Source of the DNA: Candidatus Poribacteria bacterium
GTDB lineage: Bacteria > Poribacteria > WGA-4E > WGA-3G
Length of the DNA: 64,000 nt
Direction of reading: 5' to 3'
NCBI GenBank assembly: GCA_022821725.1
Contig: JAJEDB010000118.1
Location: 1-64,000 of the forward strand
Positions within the stretch are counted from its first letter, which is position 1. Every line of letters starts with the position of its first letter. A model generated the notes under the pieces. That model saw only the letters and a program-made list of their open reading frames with translations. It searched no databases and was not told the origin of the DNA. This document shows positions 24,260-33,763 of this stretch, piece by piece. A program made the translations under genes and the position numbers.

Positions 24260-24922
24260 ATGAAAGCATGTCTGTTGCTACCGGCTTACAATGAATCTAA
24301 GACCATTGGACGGATAATTCAGGAATCTTCTGCGTTTATCCGTGAGATTGTTGTCATTGACGATGGTTCATCAGATGAAACAGCAGAGATCGCAGCTGCA
24401 TGCGGGGCAGTCTGTTTGACAAACCTTACGAACCGTGGGAAAGGGAACGCCTTACGAAAGGGGTTCGCTTATGCCCTCGAACACGGATACGAGTCGGTTT
24501 TCACGATGGATAGCGATGGGCAACATCAGCCTGCGGATATACCCCGTTTCTTGGAACACTTTGACGATACATGTCCGGACATACTTATAGGGGCAAGAGA
24601 AACTAAGGATTTTCGGACATCCATGCCGCTTCACAGACGGATTAATAACTACTTCATTTCTTATGTCGGTTCAAAATTGTGTGGGCAACGTGTACCAGAT
24701 TTTCAGTCGGGATATCGGCTTATTCGTGCTGAAGTCCTGCGACAGGTTCACTTGGAGACAGAGCGTTATGAAATGGAATCGGAACTCCTGATAAAAGCAG
24801 GACGACTCGGGTTCCGAATCGAAAGTTTACCGATTCAGACACGGTATGGCGACGAGATCAGTCATATCAAACCGCTTCGAGAGATATGGCTCTTTACGAG
24901 ACTGTTGCTGCGGAGTTTATGA
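24260..24922 (+). CDS. Family 2 glycosyltransferase (dolichol-phosphate-mannose-synthase-like)
   Basis: The 220-residue protein is a short GT-A family 2 enzyme: LLLPAYNESKTIGRII at the start, VVIDDGSSDET (~35-45), FTMDSDGQHQP with the metal-binding DxD (~81-83), and the acceptor-side motif DFQSGYRLIRAEV (~150). It has no membrane segments, as in stand-alone GT2 enzymes that load a sugar on a polyprenyl phosphate. It is followed 29 bp later by a DUF368 undecaprenyl-phosphate transporter gene, which fits a lipid-carrier role. There is no clear Shine-Dalgarno; the MITE ends 7 bp before the ATG. Confidence 0.85.
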   Translation: MKACLLLPAYNESKTIGRIIQESSAFIREIVVIDDGSSDETAEIAAACGAVCLTNLTNRGKGNALRKGFAYALEHGYESVFTMDSDGQHQPADIPRFLEHFDDTCPDILIGARETKDFRTSMPLHRRINNYFISYVGSKLCGQRVPDFQSGYRLIRAEVLRQVHLETERYEMESELLIKAGRLGFRIESLPIQTRYGDEISHIKPLREIWLFTRLLLRSL

Positions 24923-24951
24923 GGAGATGACCAGGGCCCATAGTTAAAAAA

Positions 24952-25983
24952 ATGGATTCACTTCGGCTCTTTATTAACGGTTTTCTGATAGGTATCGCCA
25001 ACATCATCCCCGGTATGAGTGGCGGGACGCTTGCCCTCGTTTTAGGTATCTATGAACGGCTCATCAGTGCTTTACGGCGCATCGGGCTTTCAACGGTAAA
25101 AAAACTGTTGGGCGGTGCGACCTTACGAAAAAACGCTCTGGAAGACGCAAAGGCAGAACTCCGTCGAATTGATTTCGGTTTTCTATCACTGTTAGGCATC
25201 GGTGCGATCGCCGCTGTCCTGCTCACATCAAAACTGATTGTTTATCTATTAAACCATCACCACGATGCGACTTACGGGTTCTTTAGCGGTTTAATTCTGA
25301 TCTCTATCCTGATACCGATGCGTATGCTGAAGGCGTTCGGTTGGAAAGAACTGTTAGTCCTGCTGATCGCTGTTGCGCTGATATTAAGTCTGTCTATCGG
25401 GACAACCGAAAAACAGTTAGATCGGGTGGCGTATAAATCTGGGATAGAAACAACGACAGGTAGCGAGGTATCCGAACGCGGCACTGCGCTGCCAACGTCT
25501 TGGGAACTCGTGCTTTTTTTTGGGAGCGGCGCGCTGGCGATTTCAGCAATGATTCTGCCCGGTATTAGTGGCTCGTTTCTGATGCTCGCCCTCGGGGTCT
25601 ACTTTCCGCTCTTGACGGCGATAAACACAATGTTAGAGAGTATTCCAGAATTGCTCAACGGGATCCTCGAGGCGTCATTTCTGGGCAGTTTACTCATTAT
25701 TAGCTTCACAACAGTTGGATGCTTGTTCGGACTCTTAGCATTTACACGTTTGCTCAATTATTTACTGGAACGCTATCGCAACCTGACGATCGCCTTTCTC
25801 ATCGGACTGATGGTAGGTTCACTTTACGGGTTATGGCCCTTTCGTGAGTTCACACTGATAGATGGGGAACGGATAGACACGGCTCACATTTTACCGCACT
25901 TTGATATGAACCTACTTATCACGCTGGCGGCTTTTCTTGTGGGTTGTGGGGTTATCTACTTATTTACGCGTTTAGAGAATTAG
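24952..25983 (+). CDS. DUF368 membrane protein, undecaprenyl-phosphate transporter family (PopT-like)
   Basis: The 343-residue polytopic membrane protein has the two DUF368 signatures: INGFLIGIANIIPGMSGGTLALVLGIYE at the N-terminus (~8-35) and ALAISAMILPGISGSFLMLALGVY in the middle (~195-218). These are the inverted-repeat re-entrant motifs. Characterised DUF368 proteins (PopT) return undecaprenyl phosphate across the cytoplasmic membrane for reuse in envelope synthesis. About eight membrane segments are visible. The start is preceded by ATAGTTAAAAAA, like the ends of family E leaders. The stop TAG is immediately followed by the ATG of the NAD kinase gene. Confidence 0.85.
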   Translation: MDSLRLFINGFLIGIANIIPGMSGGTLALVLGIYERLISALRRIGLSTVKKLLGGATLRKNALEDAKAELRRIDFGFLSLLGIGAIAAVLLTSKLIVYLLNHHHDATYGFFSGLILISILIPMRMLKAFGWKELLVLLIAVALILSLSIGTTEKQLDRVAYKSGIETTTGSEVSERGTALPTSWELVLFFGSGALAISAMILPGISGSFLMLALGVYFPLLTAINTMLESIPELLNGILEASFLGSLLIISFTTVGCLFGLLAFTRLLNYLLERYRNLTIAFLIGLMVGSLYGLWPFREFTLIDGERIDTAHILPHFDMNLLITLAAFLVGCGVIYLFTRLEN

Positions 25984-26988
25984 ATGAAAAAAATAAAGAA
26001 CGTCGGTTTATTCGTCAATACGAGCAAAGCAAACGCGGCGGGTGTCGTCGAAGGCGTGTCTATGTGGTTAGAGGAACAGGACACCGTTCCACTTTTATCA
26101 GACGAACAAGCCGTTGAATTAGGACATCCGCAAACCGGTATCTCCAAAACAGAGGTCGTAGAGCAAGCAGATGTCCTTCTCGTCCTCGGTGGAGATGGGA
26201 CGCTCCTCAGCGCAGCGCATACACCGAAGATTGAAAATGTGCCTATCTTAGCGATTAACATCGGGACCCTTGGATTTCTGACAGACGCATCCCTCGATGA
26301 ACTGTATCCGACGCTGAACGCTCTTTTGACAGGGGCTTATCGCATAGAACATCGAATGATGTTAGAGGTCATTGTGAACGGTCTCCAAGCCGACGCCAAC
26401 GAACTGCAAGGGACCCTTAACACCAAAAACGCAGCCCGTAACGCGCAGGGACGAGGTGACCTCGCCCGGACAGAGGACGGATATACAGAACGGAAACCCG
26501 AAACCCAGCTGACTGAACCGCAAGGGAACATTAAAACTTTCGCACTCAACGATGTCGTGATCCGGCACTATACGCATCTCATTGAATTAGATGCTTACGT
26601 CGATGGAGAACTCTTTATACCCTATAACGCCGATGGGTTGATCATCGCAACGCCGAGCGGATCGACCGGATACTCGCTCTCCTGTGCGGGGACTATCGTT
26701 GCACCACAGGTGGAGGCGATTCTGTTGACACCCATCGCACCCCATAGCTTGACAGTGCGCCCCTTCATCGCCGATGGCGCTGCGGAAATAACCGTCAAAA
26801 TGCGCGCTGCATATCAGAGTGTAGATGTTTTTGTGGACGGTCAACGCGAGACATACAGTCTCACCGCGGGTGCCGTTATCAGTGTGAAAAAAGCGGAACG
26901 AACAATTCAACTCATCCGTTCACAGAACCATAGTTACTATAGAGCCTTACGCGAAAAACTTATGTTGGGCGAGAGAATTTTTAAATAA
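25984..26988 (+). CDS. nadK: NAD kinase with a repeat-encoded internal insert
   Basis: This enzyme phosphorylates NAD to NADP. The 334-residue sequence has the catalytic GGDGT motif (~69-73) with LAINIGTLGFLTD, the conserved ALNDVVI (~186), YNADGLIIATPSGSTGYSLS (~217-236) and IAPHSLTVRP. It is ~45 residues longer than usual. The excess falls between MMLEVIVNGLQA and TFALNDVV and reads AARNAQGRGDL...DGYTERKP...TEPQGNIK. That insert is homologous to the N-terminus of the unrelated membrane protein at 47864 and is encoded by a family E repeat. In known structures this is a surface loop, so activity is probably retained. It follows the DUF368 gene with no gap. Confidence 0.92.
   Translation: MKKIKNVGLFVNTSKANAAGVVEGVSMWLEEQDTVPLLSDEQAVELGHPQTGISKTEVVEQADVLLVLGGDGTLLSAAHTPKIENVPILAINIGTLGFLTDASLDELYPTLNALLTGAYRIEHRMMLEVIVNGLQADANELQGTLNTKNAARNAQGRGDLARTEDGYTERKPETQLTEPQGNIKTFALNDVVIRHYTHLIELDAYVDGELFIPYNADGLIIATPSGSTGYSLSCAGTIVAPQVEAILLTPIAPHSLTVRPFIADGAAEITVKMRAAYQSVDVFVDGQRETYSLTAGAVISVKKAERTIQLIRSQNHSYYRALREKLMLGERIFK
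26441..26538 (+). repeat. Family E repeat inserted in nadK
   Basis: It starts gcagcccgtaacg and ends accgcaagggaacattaaaa, and is translated in frame as AARN...EPQGNIK. It aligns part by part with the copy at 47891-47977. Confidence 0.75.
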
Positions 26989-27044
26989 TTGCCCGCGCTG
27001 TTGAAATGTCCAAAATTTGTGAGCAAGTTGGGTTCTTTAATAAC

Positions 27045-27167
27045 CTATCTATGAACATAGCACTCCGCTGGAGTGCAAGAGGTTGAACACACGATTTTCT
27101 ATAGACATATCACCCCGCTGGGGTGAAGAACAGGCAAAACCCGTTAGTAGCGACTTGGGTTATTCGA
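27045..27167. repeat. Family C repeat, copy 2
   Basis: CATAGCACTCCGCTGGAGTG, then CTATAGACATATCACCCCGC, then AACCCGTTAGTAGCGACTTG: the same order of parts as copy 1 before the PhyH gene. It fills most of the 273-bp gap between nadK and recN; no promoter was recognised there. Confidence 0.7.
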
Positions 27168-27261
27168 TAAGGAATGCACATATCCCTATCCGAGTTGGAA
27201 TTAACCGAAAACCGTTGTGGAAAACGTAGTGGAACAATGCTCAGCGTTAATGGTTTAAAAA

Positions 27262-29010
27262 ATGATAGACACACTCTCTATTCGCAACATTGCCCTCATA
27301 GATGAACTTGATTTGGAACTGGCACCGGGTCTGAATATTTTCACGGGCGAGACGGGTGCTGGTAAGTCGGTTATTCTCAGGTCGATTGGATTGGTATTGG
27401 GTGAGAGAGCCTCCGCGGATATTGTCCGTGAAGATGCCGATTTCGCGGAAGTGGTAGCAAGCGTTGCTCCCGACGATGAACATCCGATCTGGCACACAAA
27501 CTCTGATGAAACGGCTGATCCGGTCTTGAAGGGTGCTTTTAGCGATATATTGGATCCATCGGACGCCGTGATCCTCTCCAGAAGAATCACTGCAAACGGT
27601 AGGAGTCGTTGCCAAGTCAACGGACGCTTGGTGAATTTGAAGCAACTGCAAGCCCTCGGAACATTACTTGTTGATATACACGGTCAACACGAACATCAAT
27701 CGTTATTTAGAACACAAACGCATCTTAAACTCTTGGACGATTTCGGCGGCAACAGTGAGGCACAACGACACGTCGGCAAGATATACGCACGGTTACGAAC
27801 CTTGCAACAAGAAGCAGCGTCCCTGGCGGAGACCTTGAAAGCCTCAGAACGGGAAAAGGAACTCCTTGAATTTGAAATGAAAGAACTGACCTCGGCACAT
27901 CTGGAGGAAGGCGAAGACGAAAAATTGGCAGATGAAGCGCGGATCCTCAAGAACGCAGAGGCGTTGCGCAAGTCCGCAAACTACGTGTATCAACAACTGG
28001 ATAGCGGCGGTTCTGAGATGGGAAGTTACGGCAGCCCGCTTGAACGTCTGAGAGATGCCGCCAAGGAACTGATAAAATTGTCGGAAATCGATGACAGTCT
28101 CTCGGAATTGGGAGATCGATTGGAATCATCGCTTTATGAATTGGAGGACATCACTTCACAGGTCCGGTACTATGCAGAAACGATCGAGTCCAATTCAATG
28201 CGGTTGGACGAAGTGACCGATCGGTTAGCGTTGATAGCGAAACTCAAACGCCGCTACGGAAACACTATTGCAGAGATCTTGGCGTATCACGCCGATGCGG
28301 AAGAAAAATTAGAGACGCTACACCTCGGGACAGAGAAACAGGATTTGCTGCAGACGGAGATCGACCAAACCATTCAAGAAGCGCAACGGCTATGCACCAC
28401 GCTCTCCGCGAAGCGGCAGCACATTGCTCAGCATCTTTCAGAACGGATCGAAAAGGAGTTACGCACGCTCGGGATGGATAAAGCGGAATTTCATGCCTCC
28501 GTTCGGTTGATGCCGGACGCGCGGGGTCCGTTTCAGATAGACGGGCAACGCTATGCATTTCGTGCCGATGGGATGGACGACGTGGAATTCTTAATTGCAC
28601 CGAATGTAGGATCCGAAGCGCGTCCGATCGCCAGAATCGCATCAGGTGGTGAAATCTCGCGTATCATGCTCGCACTCAAAACAGTGCTGGTTCAAGTCGA
28701 CGAGATCCCTACACTCCTCTTTGACGAAATCGACAGCGGTATTGGCGGCAAGGTTGCAGACGTAGTTGGTAAAAAGTTGAAGGAACTCTCAGCATCTTCT
28801 CAGGTTATCTGCATTACACATTTGCCACAGATTGCCCGTTTTGCAGATAGACATTTTCGGGTCGAAAAGCAGGTGATCGGCGAGCGGACCCTGATTACTG
28901 CGAAATCGTTGACGGCAGCAGAACAGGTTAACGAAATCGCCCGAATGCACGGCGGTGAAGAAACCGAAATAGGACTTGCACATGCCCGAGAACTATTGTC
29001 CGAAAAATAG
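27262..29010 (+). CDS. recN: DNA repair protein RecN
   Basis: The 582-residue SMC-like ATPase is involved in double-strand-break repair. The N-terminal half has LSIRNIALIDELDLELAPGLN and Walker A GETGAGKS (~29-36). The family-specific VDIHGQHEHQSL (~134) follows. A central coiled coil (~170-380) separates the halves. The C-terminal half has the signature ASGGEISRIMLAL (~464) and Walker B LLFDEIDSGIGG (~490). Length is normal (~550-580). The ATG is preceded by GGTTTAAAAA, the A-rich start context common in this window. The next gene starts 54 bp downstream. Confidence 0.95.
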   Translation: MIDTLSIRNIALIDELDLELAPGLNIFTGETGAGKSVILRSIGLVLGERASADIVREDADFAEVVASVAPDDEHPIWHTNSDETADPVLKGAFSDILDPSDAVILSRRITANGRSRCQVNGRLVNLKQLQALGTLLVDIHGQHEHQSLFRTQTHLKLLDDFGGNSEAQRHVGKIYARLRTLQQEAASLAETLKASEREKELLEFEMKELTSAHLEEGEDEKLADEARILKNAEALRKSANYVYQQLDSGGSEMGSYGSPLERLRDAAKELIKLSEIDDSLSELGDRLESSLYELEDITSQVRYYAETIESNSMRLDEVTDRLALIAKLKRRYGNTIAEILAYHADAEEKLETLHLGTEKQDLLQTEIDQTIQEAQRLCTTLSAKRQHIAQHLSERIEKELRTLGMDKAEFHASVRLMPDARGPFQIDGQRYAFRADGMDDVEFLIAPNVGSEARPIARIASGGEISRIMLALKTVLVQVDEIPTLLFDEIDSGIGGKVADVVGKKLKELSASSQVICITHLPQIARFADRHFRVEKQVIGERTLITAKSLTAAEQVNEIARMHGGEETEIGLAHARELLSEK

Positions 29011-29019
29011 TTTTTAATT

Positions 29020-29064
29020 CATGAGCCAAACCAATCGGACCGAACCGCAAGGAACATTTAAAAA
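29020..29064 (+). repeat. Family E partial copy, leader of the indolepyruvate oxidoreductase gene
   Basis: Ends CGAACCGCAAGGAACATTTAAAAA directly before ATG 29065. Its AAGGA serves as Shine-Dalgarno. It also carries an upstream ATG (29020) whose frame reads TEPQGTFKK across the real start. Confidence 0.65.
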
Positions 29065-32000
29065 ATGGACGACAGGTTTACACAAGCCAGTGGAACACAT
29101 GTCTATACCGGATGCGAGTTATTAGTTAAGGGTGCCTTAGAGAGCGGTGTTAGTCTCCTCACGGGTTACCCCGGCTCCCCACTCGCCGAAGTATTTGACA
29201 CTATTGAACGCAATGCTGAATTGTTGAAAACCAACGGCATCGTCGCGCAGATAGCCAACAACGAGGCATTGAGTATCGCGCGCCTCAACGGTTCGCAGAT
29301 GGCGGATGTCCGCGCGATGGCATTTATGAAAAGTGTCGGCTTTCATGTCGCCTCTGATGCACTGGCGATTAGTAACCTTGCAGGAACAACCGGGGGTGCC
29401 GTTGTCGTGGTCGGTGACGATACATGGTCCCATAGCACACAGGTCCCTGCTGATTCCCGATTTCTGGCACGACATGTCCAAACACCTCTGATTGAACCTG
29501 CGACATTTCAGGAACTTAAGGACTGGATTCACTGCGCCTTCCAAATTTCCGCGGCATCGAACCTCTACGTCTGTTACTTAACCACCGAAAATCAGGCGAG
29601 CGGCGGTGGCAATGTAGAACTCCACCCTAACATTTATCCTGAAATTAGTGATTTGCAGCAGATCAACTTGGATACCCAACACATCGATGCCGATAAACGG
29701 GTTATTCTACCGCCACATACCGCACAGATCGAAGTGGAGGCATTGAGAGAGCGGATCCCCACCGCCCTTGAGACAGCACGGAACCTCGGACTTAACACAA
29801 TCCAGTTCATAGACGAAGGCGAGGGAACCGCGCCCCTGCGGAAGAAACACCGTCTCGGATTTGTCAGTGCGGGTTTAGCTTATAGTTGCCTCCTCCACGC
29901 CCTCGGGGAATTGAAGTTGGACGGTGAGATCCCGATTCTCAAACTCGGTATGACGCATCCTATCGACAAGGACCTCATCAGAGAGTTCGCTGCACAGGTT
30001 GACGAAATCTATGTGATTGAGGAAAAACGTCCGCTTTTAGAGAACGAAATAAAAGCATTCATCACGCAAGGATATCAGAATGGCGATATGGATCGATATG
30101 TAAACGTGTGGGGCAAACAATTTCCCAACGGCCTGGCAGGAATTCCGGTAACTTCTGGTTTAGACACCTCTATCCTTATCCAAAAACTTATCCCACTTCT
30201 CAAACATCTCTTCGGTAATGGCAGTCGGCAATCAGCAGCCAGCAAGAGAGGAATCGGGGTTACAAACCCCTCCCACAACCTCTTTACCGAAAGCCATACA
30301 GCAACCTATCACGATCCAAAAATCGATCTGGAACATATCTCAGGTGAAGAAACCCTCCAACAACAGGTCTCCGCGCAGCAGATCGACATTCCCCAGCGGA
30401 CCCCTACCTTTTGTCCGGGCTGTCCGCATCGTGATTCTTCGAGCGTCTTCCTTGAAATTACGAAACAATTCATGGATGCGGACTACATGAAGAAACATCA
30501 CGATTTAGGACCGGTTGATCTCGTTTTTCATGGGGATATCGGTTGCTATTCAATGCTCAAATATGAACCGTTTCCACGTTTAATGCACAATCTTTCCGCG
30601 ATGGCATTAGGTGGCGGCGCGGGGGCTGGCATTGACCCATTTATCACAAACAAGCAGATCGTTTTCATGGGGGATTCGACCTTTTTTCACGGCGGGATGG
30701 CAGCGATTTCGGATTCAATCAAAAACAACCAAGACATCGCCTACATTATTTTAGACAATCAGACAACAGCAATGACGGGACATCAACCGACGCCTGCCGG
30801 TGAGCTTGACCTTCTCGGCAATCCGACGTTCGCACAAGATATTGAGCAAGTGGCACAAGGACTCGTGGGTAATTCCGATATAGAAATCGTTCGGACCAAC
30901 CCGGAAGACAGGGTGAACTACAAAAAACATCTGGAGAAAACCATTCTCAAATCGGGTGTGAAAATTATCATCGCCGATAAGGAGTGTGCGATTACCTATC
31001 AGCGTCGCATCCGACGCGAACAACGGCAAACAGTCGCTAAAGATGGTTTTCTTAAATACGAAAAGCATATTAATATAACACCTGAGGTCTGTGAGTTTTG
31101 TCGAGAATGTACCACTGCCACGGGATGTCCGGGTTTAAAAATAGTCGATACCGATTACGGTGAGAAAATCGCCATTGATCAGTCAAATTGTGTTTCCGAT
31201 GGTGCTTGTGCCCGAATTAAATACGCATGTCCGGCGTTTGAAGAGGTTATCGTCACCCGCAAACGTGCGCCGCAAGATCAAACAACAGCCTCCAGAAATC
31301 GTGCACTCTTGAGTGATGAACCTTTACCACCGCCCCCGCTACGGACGTTCGAGCAGCGGTGGAACATGTACGCCGCAGGTGTTGGAGGCATGGGGATCGG
31401 CACGATTTCAAAAGTTCTCGTGGTTGCGGGTTATCTTCAGGGCTACAACGTAACGTTTTGCGATAGGAAAGGATTGGCAATCCGCAATGGCGGTGTTTAT
31501 ACACACATCACATATATGCAACCGGGTGTTCACGCCTCGCCAATGATTCCTTATGGTAAGGCGGATCTTCTATTAGGGCTTGATATTTTAGAAGCCGTCC
31601 GGGGTATCACTGCGCAATCGCTCTTCCGCATCGCGTCACCACATCGAACCACTGCTGTCGTGAATACAGCGAAAACTGAAACGATAACCACGCTCATCGG
31701 CAAAGACGATTTCGATCCAGAGACCCTTGAAGCGTCCCTCCAGACCTCTACGAATGCGGACACATATTTTGGGACGGATCTATTCACAGTCTCTGAGGAA
31801 TTGTTCGGGAACAAACTCTACGCGAACATGATGCTTTTGGGGACAGCCTTCCAACGGCAAATGATACCTCTCGAATTGGAACCCCTCCGATTGGCACTGA
31901 AGCAGATGGTCCCGCACGCCGATTTGGATACCAATATGAAAGCGTTCACCGTTGGACGTCGTCTGGCATTAGAAAACACCGAATCCCTTGCGGATACACG

Positions 32001-32748
32001 TTCAGAAAGGTATCCGCTGGAAACTTATGCCGAAATGCTCTCCGAAAAACAACGGATCCTGACAAAAAAACGGAATGGGAAACGTTTAACGCGAGAATAC
32101 GTAACACTTGTTAAAAATACCATTGAAACGCTTAATCTCGATTCAGACAGCATCCACCGAACCCTCGCACTCTACATCTATGATTTGATCCAGTTCGAGG
32201 ATATTAACTACGCGCGGATATACGTTGAAAAAATTAAACAGGTCTACGCCCACGACTCAGAAGTGTATGACTATCGCGCGACAAAAGCCGCGATTCGCTA
32301 TCTCCACAAGGTGATGCTCATCAAGGACGAGGTCTACGTCGCACATCTGCTAACGAGCGAAGAAAAATTGCAGCGGGATAAGGAATTGTATAAGGTTGAC
32401 CCAGCAAACGGCGATAGGATTAAATACGTCCATCTCAATCGTCCACATTTCACCGTGATGGGACTTGATCTTGAAGGGGATATTGACACACGCAATTGGC
32501 AATTGCATCTGATGAAACGGATGAAGTTCTTAAGACGTTGGCTTCCAGAATGGCACGCCAAGGAAAAAGCGTTTCGAGACTGGTATATTACCCGCGTCAT
32601 TGACACCTTCTCACCGACTGACCCTGAGACGTATGAAAAGCATCTCCAAGCGTTAGAGTGTGTGGAGGAAGTTCGTGGCTATCGCGATATTCGCTATCCG
32701 AAAATGGAAACCGCGAAACAGAAAGTTGAAGGCCTACTTGAAGCATGA
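29065..32748 (+). CDS. Fused indolepyruvate:ferredoxin oxidoreductase-type enzyme
   Basis: The 1227-residue single chain combines the subunits of 2-oxoacid:ferredoxin oxidoreductases. An alpha-type pyrimidine-binding part comes first (TGYPGSPLAEVFD). A thiamine-diphosphate domain follows with FCPGCPHRDSS (~449), GDIGCY and GDSTFFHGG (~535). Next is a ferredoxin-like region with CEFCRECTTATGCPG (~677) and CVSDGACARIKYACP (~712), then a gamma domain (AAGVGGMGIGTIS, ~769) and a C-terminal DUF6537-like region. It should decarboxylate aryl pyruvates to aryl-acetyl-CoA while reducing ferredoxin. Odd: residues ~385-405 read SRQSAASKRG then GVTNPSHN, a repeat-derived insert before the thiamine domain. 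Its stop overlaps the aroE ATG as ATGA. Confidence 0.9.
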   Translation: MDDRFTQASGTHVYTGCELLVKGALESGVSLLTGYPGSPLAEVFDTIERNAELLKTNGIVAQIANNEALSIARLNGSQMADVRAMAFMKSVGFHVASDALAISNLAGTTGGAVVVVGDDTWSHSTQVPADSRFLARHVQTPLIEPATFQELKDWIHCAFQISAASNLYVCYLTTENQASGGGNVELHPNIYPEISDLQQINLDTQHIDADKRVILPPHTAQIEVEALRERIPTALETARNLGLNTIQFIDEGEGTAPLRKKHRLGFVSAGLAYSCLLHALGELKLDGEIPILKLGMTHPIDKDLIREFAAQVDEIYVIEEKRPLLENEIKAFITQGYQNGDMDRYVNVWGKQFPNGLAGIPVTSGLDTSILIQKLIPLLKHLFGNGSRQSAASKRGIGVTNPSHNLFTESHTATYHDPKIDLEHISGEETLQQQVSAQQIDIPQRTPTFCPGCPHRDSSSVFLEITKQFMDADYMKKHHDLGPVDLVFHGDIGCYSMLKYEPFPRLMHNLSAMALGGGAGAGIDPFITNKQIVFMGDSTFFHGGMAAISDSIKNNQDIAYIILDNQTTAMTGHQPTPAGELDLLGNPTFAQDIEQVAQGLVGNSDIEIVRTNPEDRVNYKKHLEKTILKSGVKIIIADKECAITYQRRIRREQRQTVAKDGFLKYEKHINITPEVCEFCRECTTATGCPGLKIVDTDYGEKIAIDQSNCVSDGACARIKYACPAFEEVIVTRKRAPQDQTTASRNRALLSDEPLPPPPLRTFEQRWNMYAAGVGGMGIGTISKVLVVAGYLQGYNVTFCDRKGLAIRNGGVYTHITYMQPGVHASPMIPYGKADLLLGLDILEAVRGITAQSLFRIASPHRTTAVVNTAKTETITTLIGKDDFDPETLEASLQTSTNADTYFGTDLFTVSEELFGNKLYANMMLLGTAFQRQMIPLELEPLRLALKQMVPHADLDTNMKAFTVGRRLALENTESLADTRSERYPLETYAEMLSEKQRILTKKRNGKRLTREYVTLVKNTIETLNLDSDSIHRTLALYIYDLIQFEDINYARIYVEKIKQVYAHDSEVYDYRATKAAIRYLHKVMLIKDEVYVAHLLTSEEKLQRDKELYKVDPANGDRIKYVHLNRPHFTVMGLDLEGDIDTRNWQLHLMKRMKFLRRWLPEWHAKEKAFRDWYITRVIDTFSPTDPETYEKHLQALECVEEVRGYRDIRYPKMETAKQKVEGLLEA
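30256..30276. repeat. Family A repeat inside the oxidoreductase gene
   Basis: GGGGTTACAAACCCC plus TCCCAC, read GVTNPSH. It is immediately preceded by a piece resembling the dispersed GTCGGCAATCAGCAGCCAGC sequence (similar to 44101-44122). Confidence 0.85.
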
Positions 32749-33632
32749 AATCCCAGACGCACGTCATCGAACCGCAAGGCACAATAAAAAAATTGACCGG
32801 ACATACGCGTATTGTCGGTGTTATTGGGGATCCCGTTGCGCACAGCCGTTCACCACAAATGCACAATGCGGCTTTTGCGAAAGCAGGTCTCGATTATGTG
32901 TATGTCCCGTTTCATGTCCGCCCCGATGATTTGGCAGCTGCGATTGCTGGGTTTAAAGCGATTAATGTCGTCGGCATTAACGTAACGCTCCCCCACAAAC
33001 AAGCCGTCATCCGGTTCCTGACATCAATCTCTCGGGAAGCGGAACTCATCGGTGCTGTGAACACCCTGACGTTTGCTGACGGGAACATACATGGCGATAA
33101 TACAGATGCCCCCGGTGTCTTACAAGCGTTAGACGAGGACGGAAACACGTCTGGGACGCCGGTAGGCGAGAAGGTCGTGGTTTTAGGAGCAGGCGGCGCT
33201 GCGAGGGCTGTCGTTGTTGCGTTAGCGCTGAGAGGCGTAGCCGCAATTACAATCGCCAACCGCACGGTGGAAAAAGCGGTTTCTTTAGCAACAGAGATGG
33301 ATCAGAAGACGGGGGTTTCCATGCGAGGAATGGGGCTCACAGATGAACGATTGCCGCTATCTGTTCGGGAGAGCAAACTCCTTGTCAACACCGCGACGAT
33401 AAGCATGGATGTAACACATCCCTTACTGATTTCCGCTGACTGGCTTCAACCGAATACTATTGTTTATGACATTGTGTATACGCCGCCGGTAACACCTTTG
33501 ATGCAAGCCGCGACCGAGCGCGGCTGTCAAACGCTTGGCGGTATTGGGATGTTAGTTCATCAGGGAGCTATCGCTTTTGAGAAATGGACGGGTGTTGCGC
33601 CGTGCACTGAGACAATGCGTCAAGCCCTATAG
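32745..33632 (+). CDS. aroE: Shikimate dehydrogenase
   Basis: This NADPH-dependent enzyme reduces 3-dehydroshikimate in aromatic amino acid synthesis. Landmarks: VGVIGDPVAHSRSPQMHNAAF (substrate-binding Ser pair), NVTLPHKQAVI with the catalytic Lys, GAVNT, GDNTDAPG with the catalytic Asp, VVLGAGGAARAV for NADP, and a late IGMLVHQGAIAFEKW. The ATG at 32745 overlaps the previous stop (ATGA) and gives 295 residues. Residues 9-16 are then EPQGTIKK, the in-frame reading of a family E tail. The alternative start is TTG 32793, just after CGCAAGGCACAATAAAAAAA, which would remove that segment and match the usual AroE N-terminus. I cannot decide between them. Confidence 0.93.
   Translation: MKSQTHVIEPQGTIKKLTGHTRIVGVIGDPVAHSRSPQMHNAAFAKAGLDYVYVPFHVRPDDLAAAIAGFKAINVVGINVTLPHKQAVIRFLTSISREAELIGAVNTLTFADGNIHGDNTDAPGVLQALDEDGNTSGTPVGEKVVVLGAGGAARAVVVALALRGVAAITIANRTVEKAVSLATEMDQKTGVSMRGMGLTDERLPLSVRESKLLVNTATISMDVTHPLLISADWLQPNTIVYDIVYTPPVTPLMQAATERGCQTLGGIGMLVHQGAIAFEKWTGVAPCTETMRQAL
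32760..32792 (+). repeat. Family E tail at the 5' end of aroE
   Basis: GAACCGCAAGGCACAATAAA followed by AAA-TTG. It is read in frame as EPQGTIKK if the ATG start is used, or acts as the Shine-Dalgarno spacer if the TTG start is used. Confidence 0.6.
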
Positions 33633-33763
33633 ACAGGGAAACCCTCCGCTGGAGCGGTTCATAGGCATTCCTTTTAAGCATCCGGGTGGGGTGCAAGATC
33701 TATGCGTAACCTCACAATCCTATATGGTTCACCAAGATATACGAAAGGGGCAATAAAACTACA

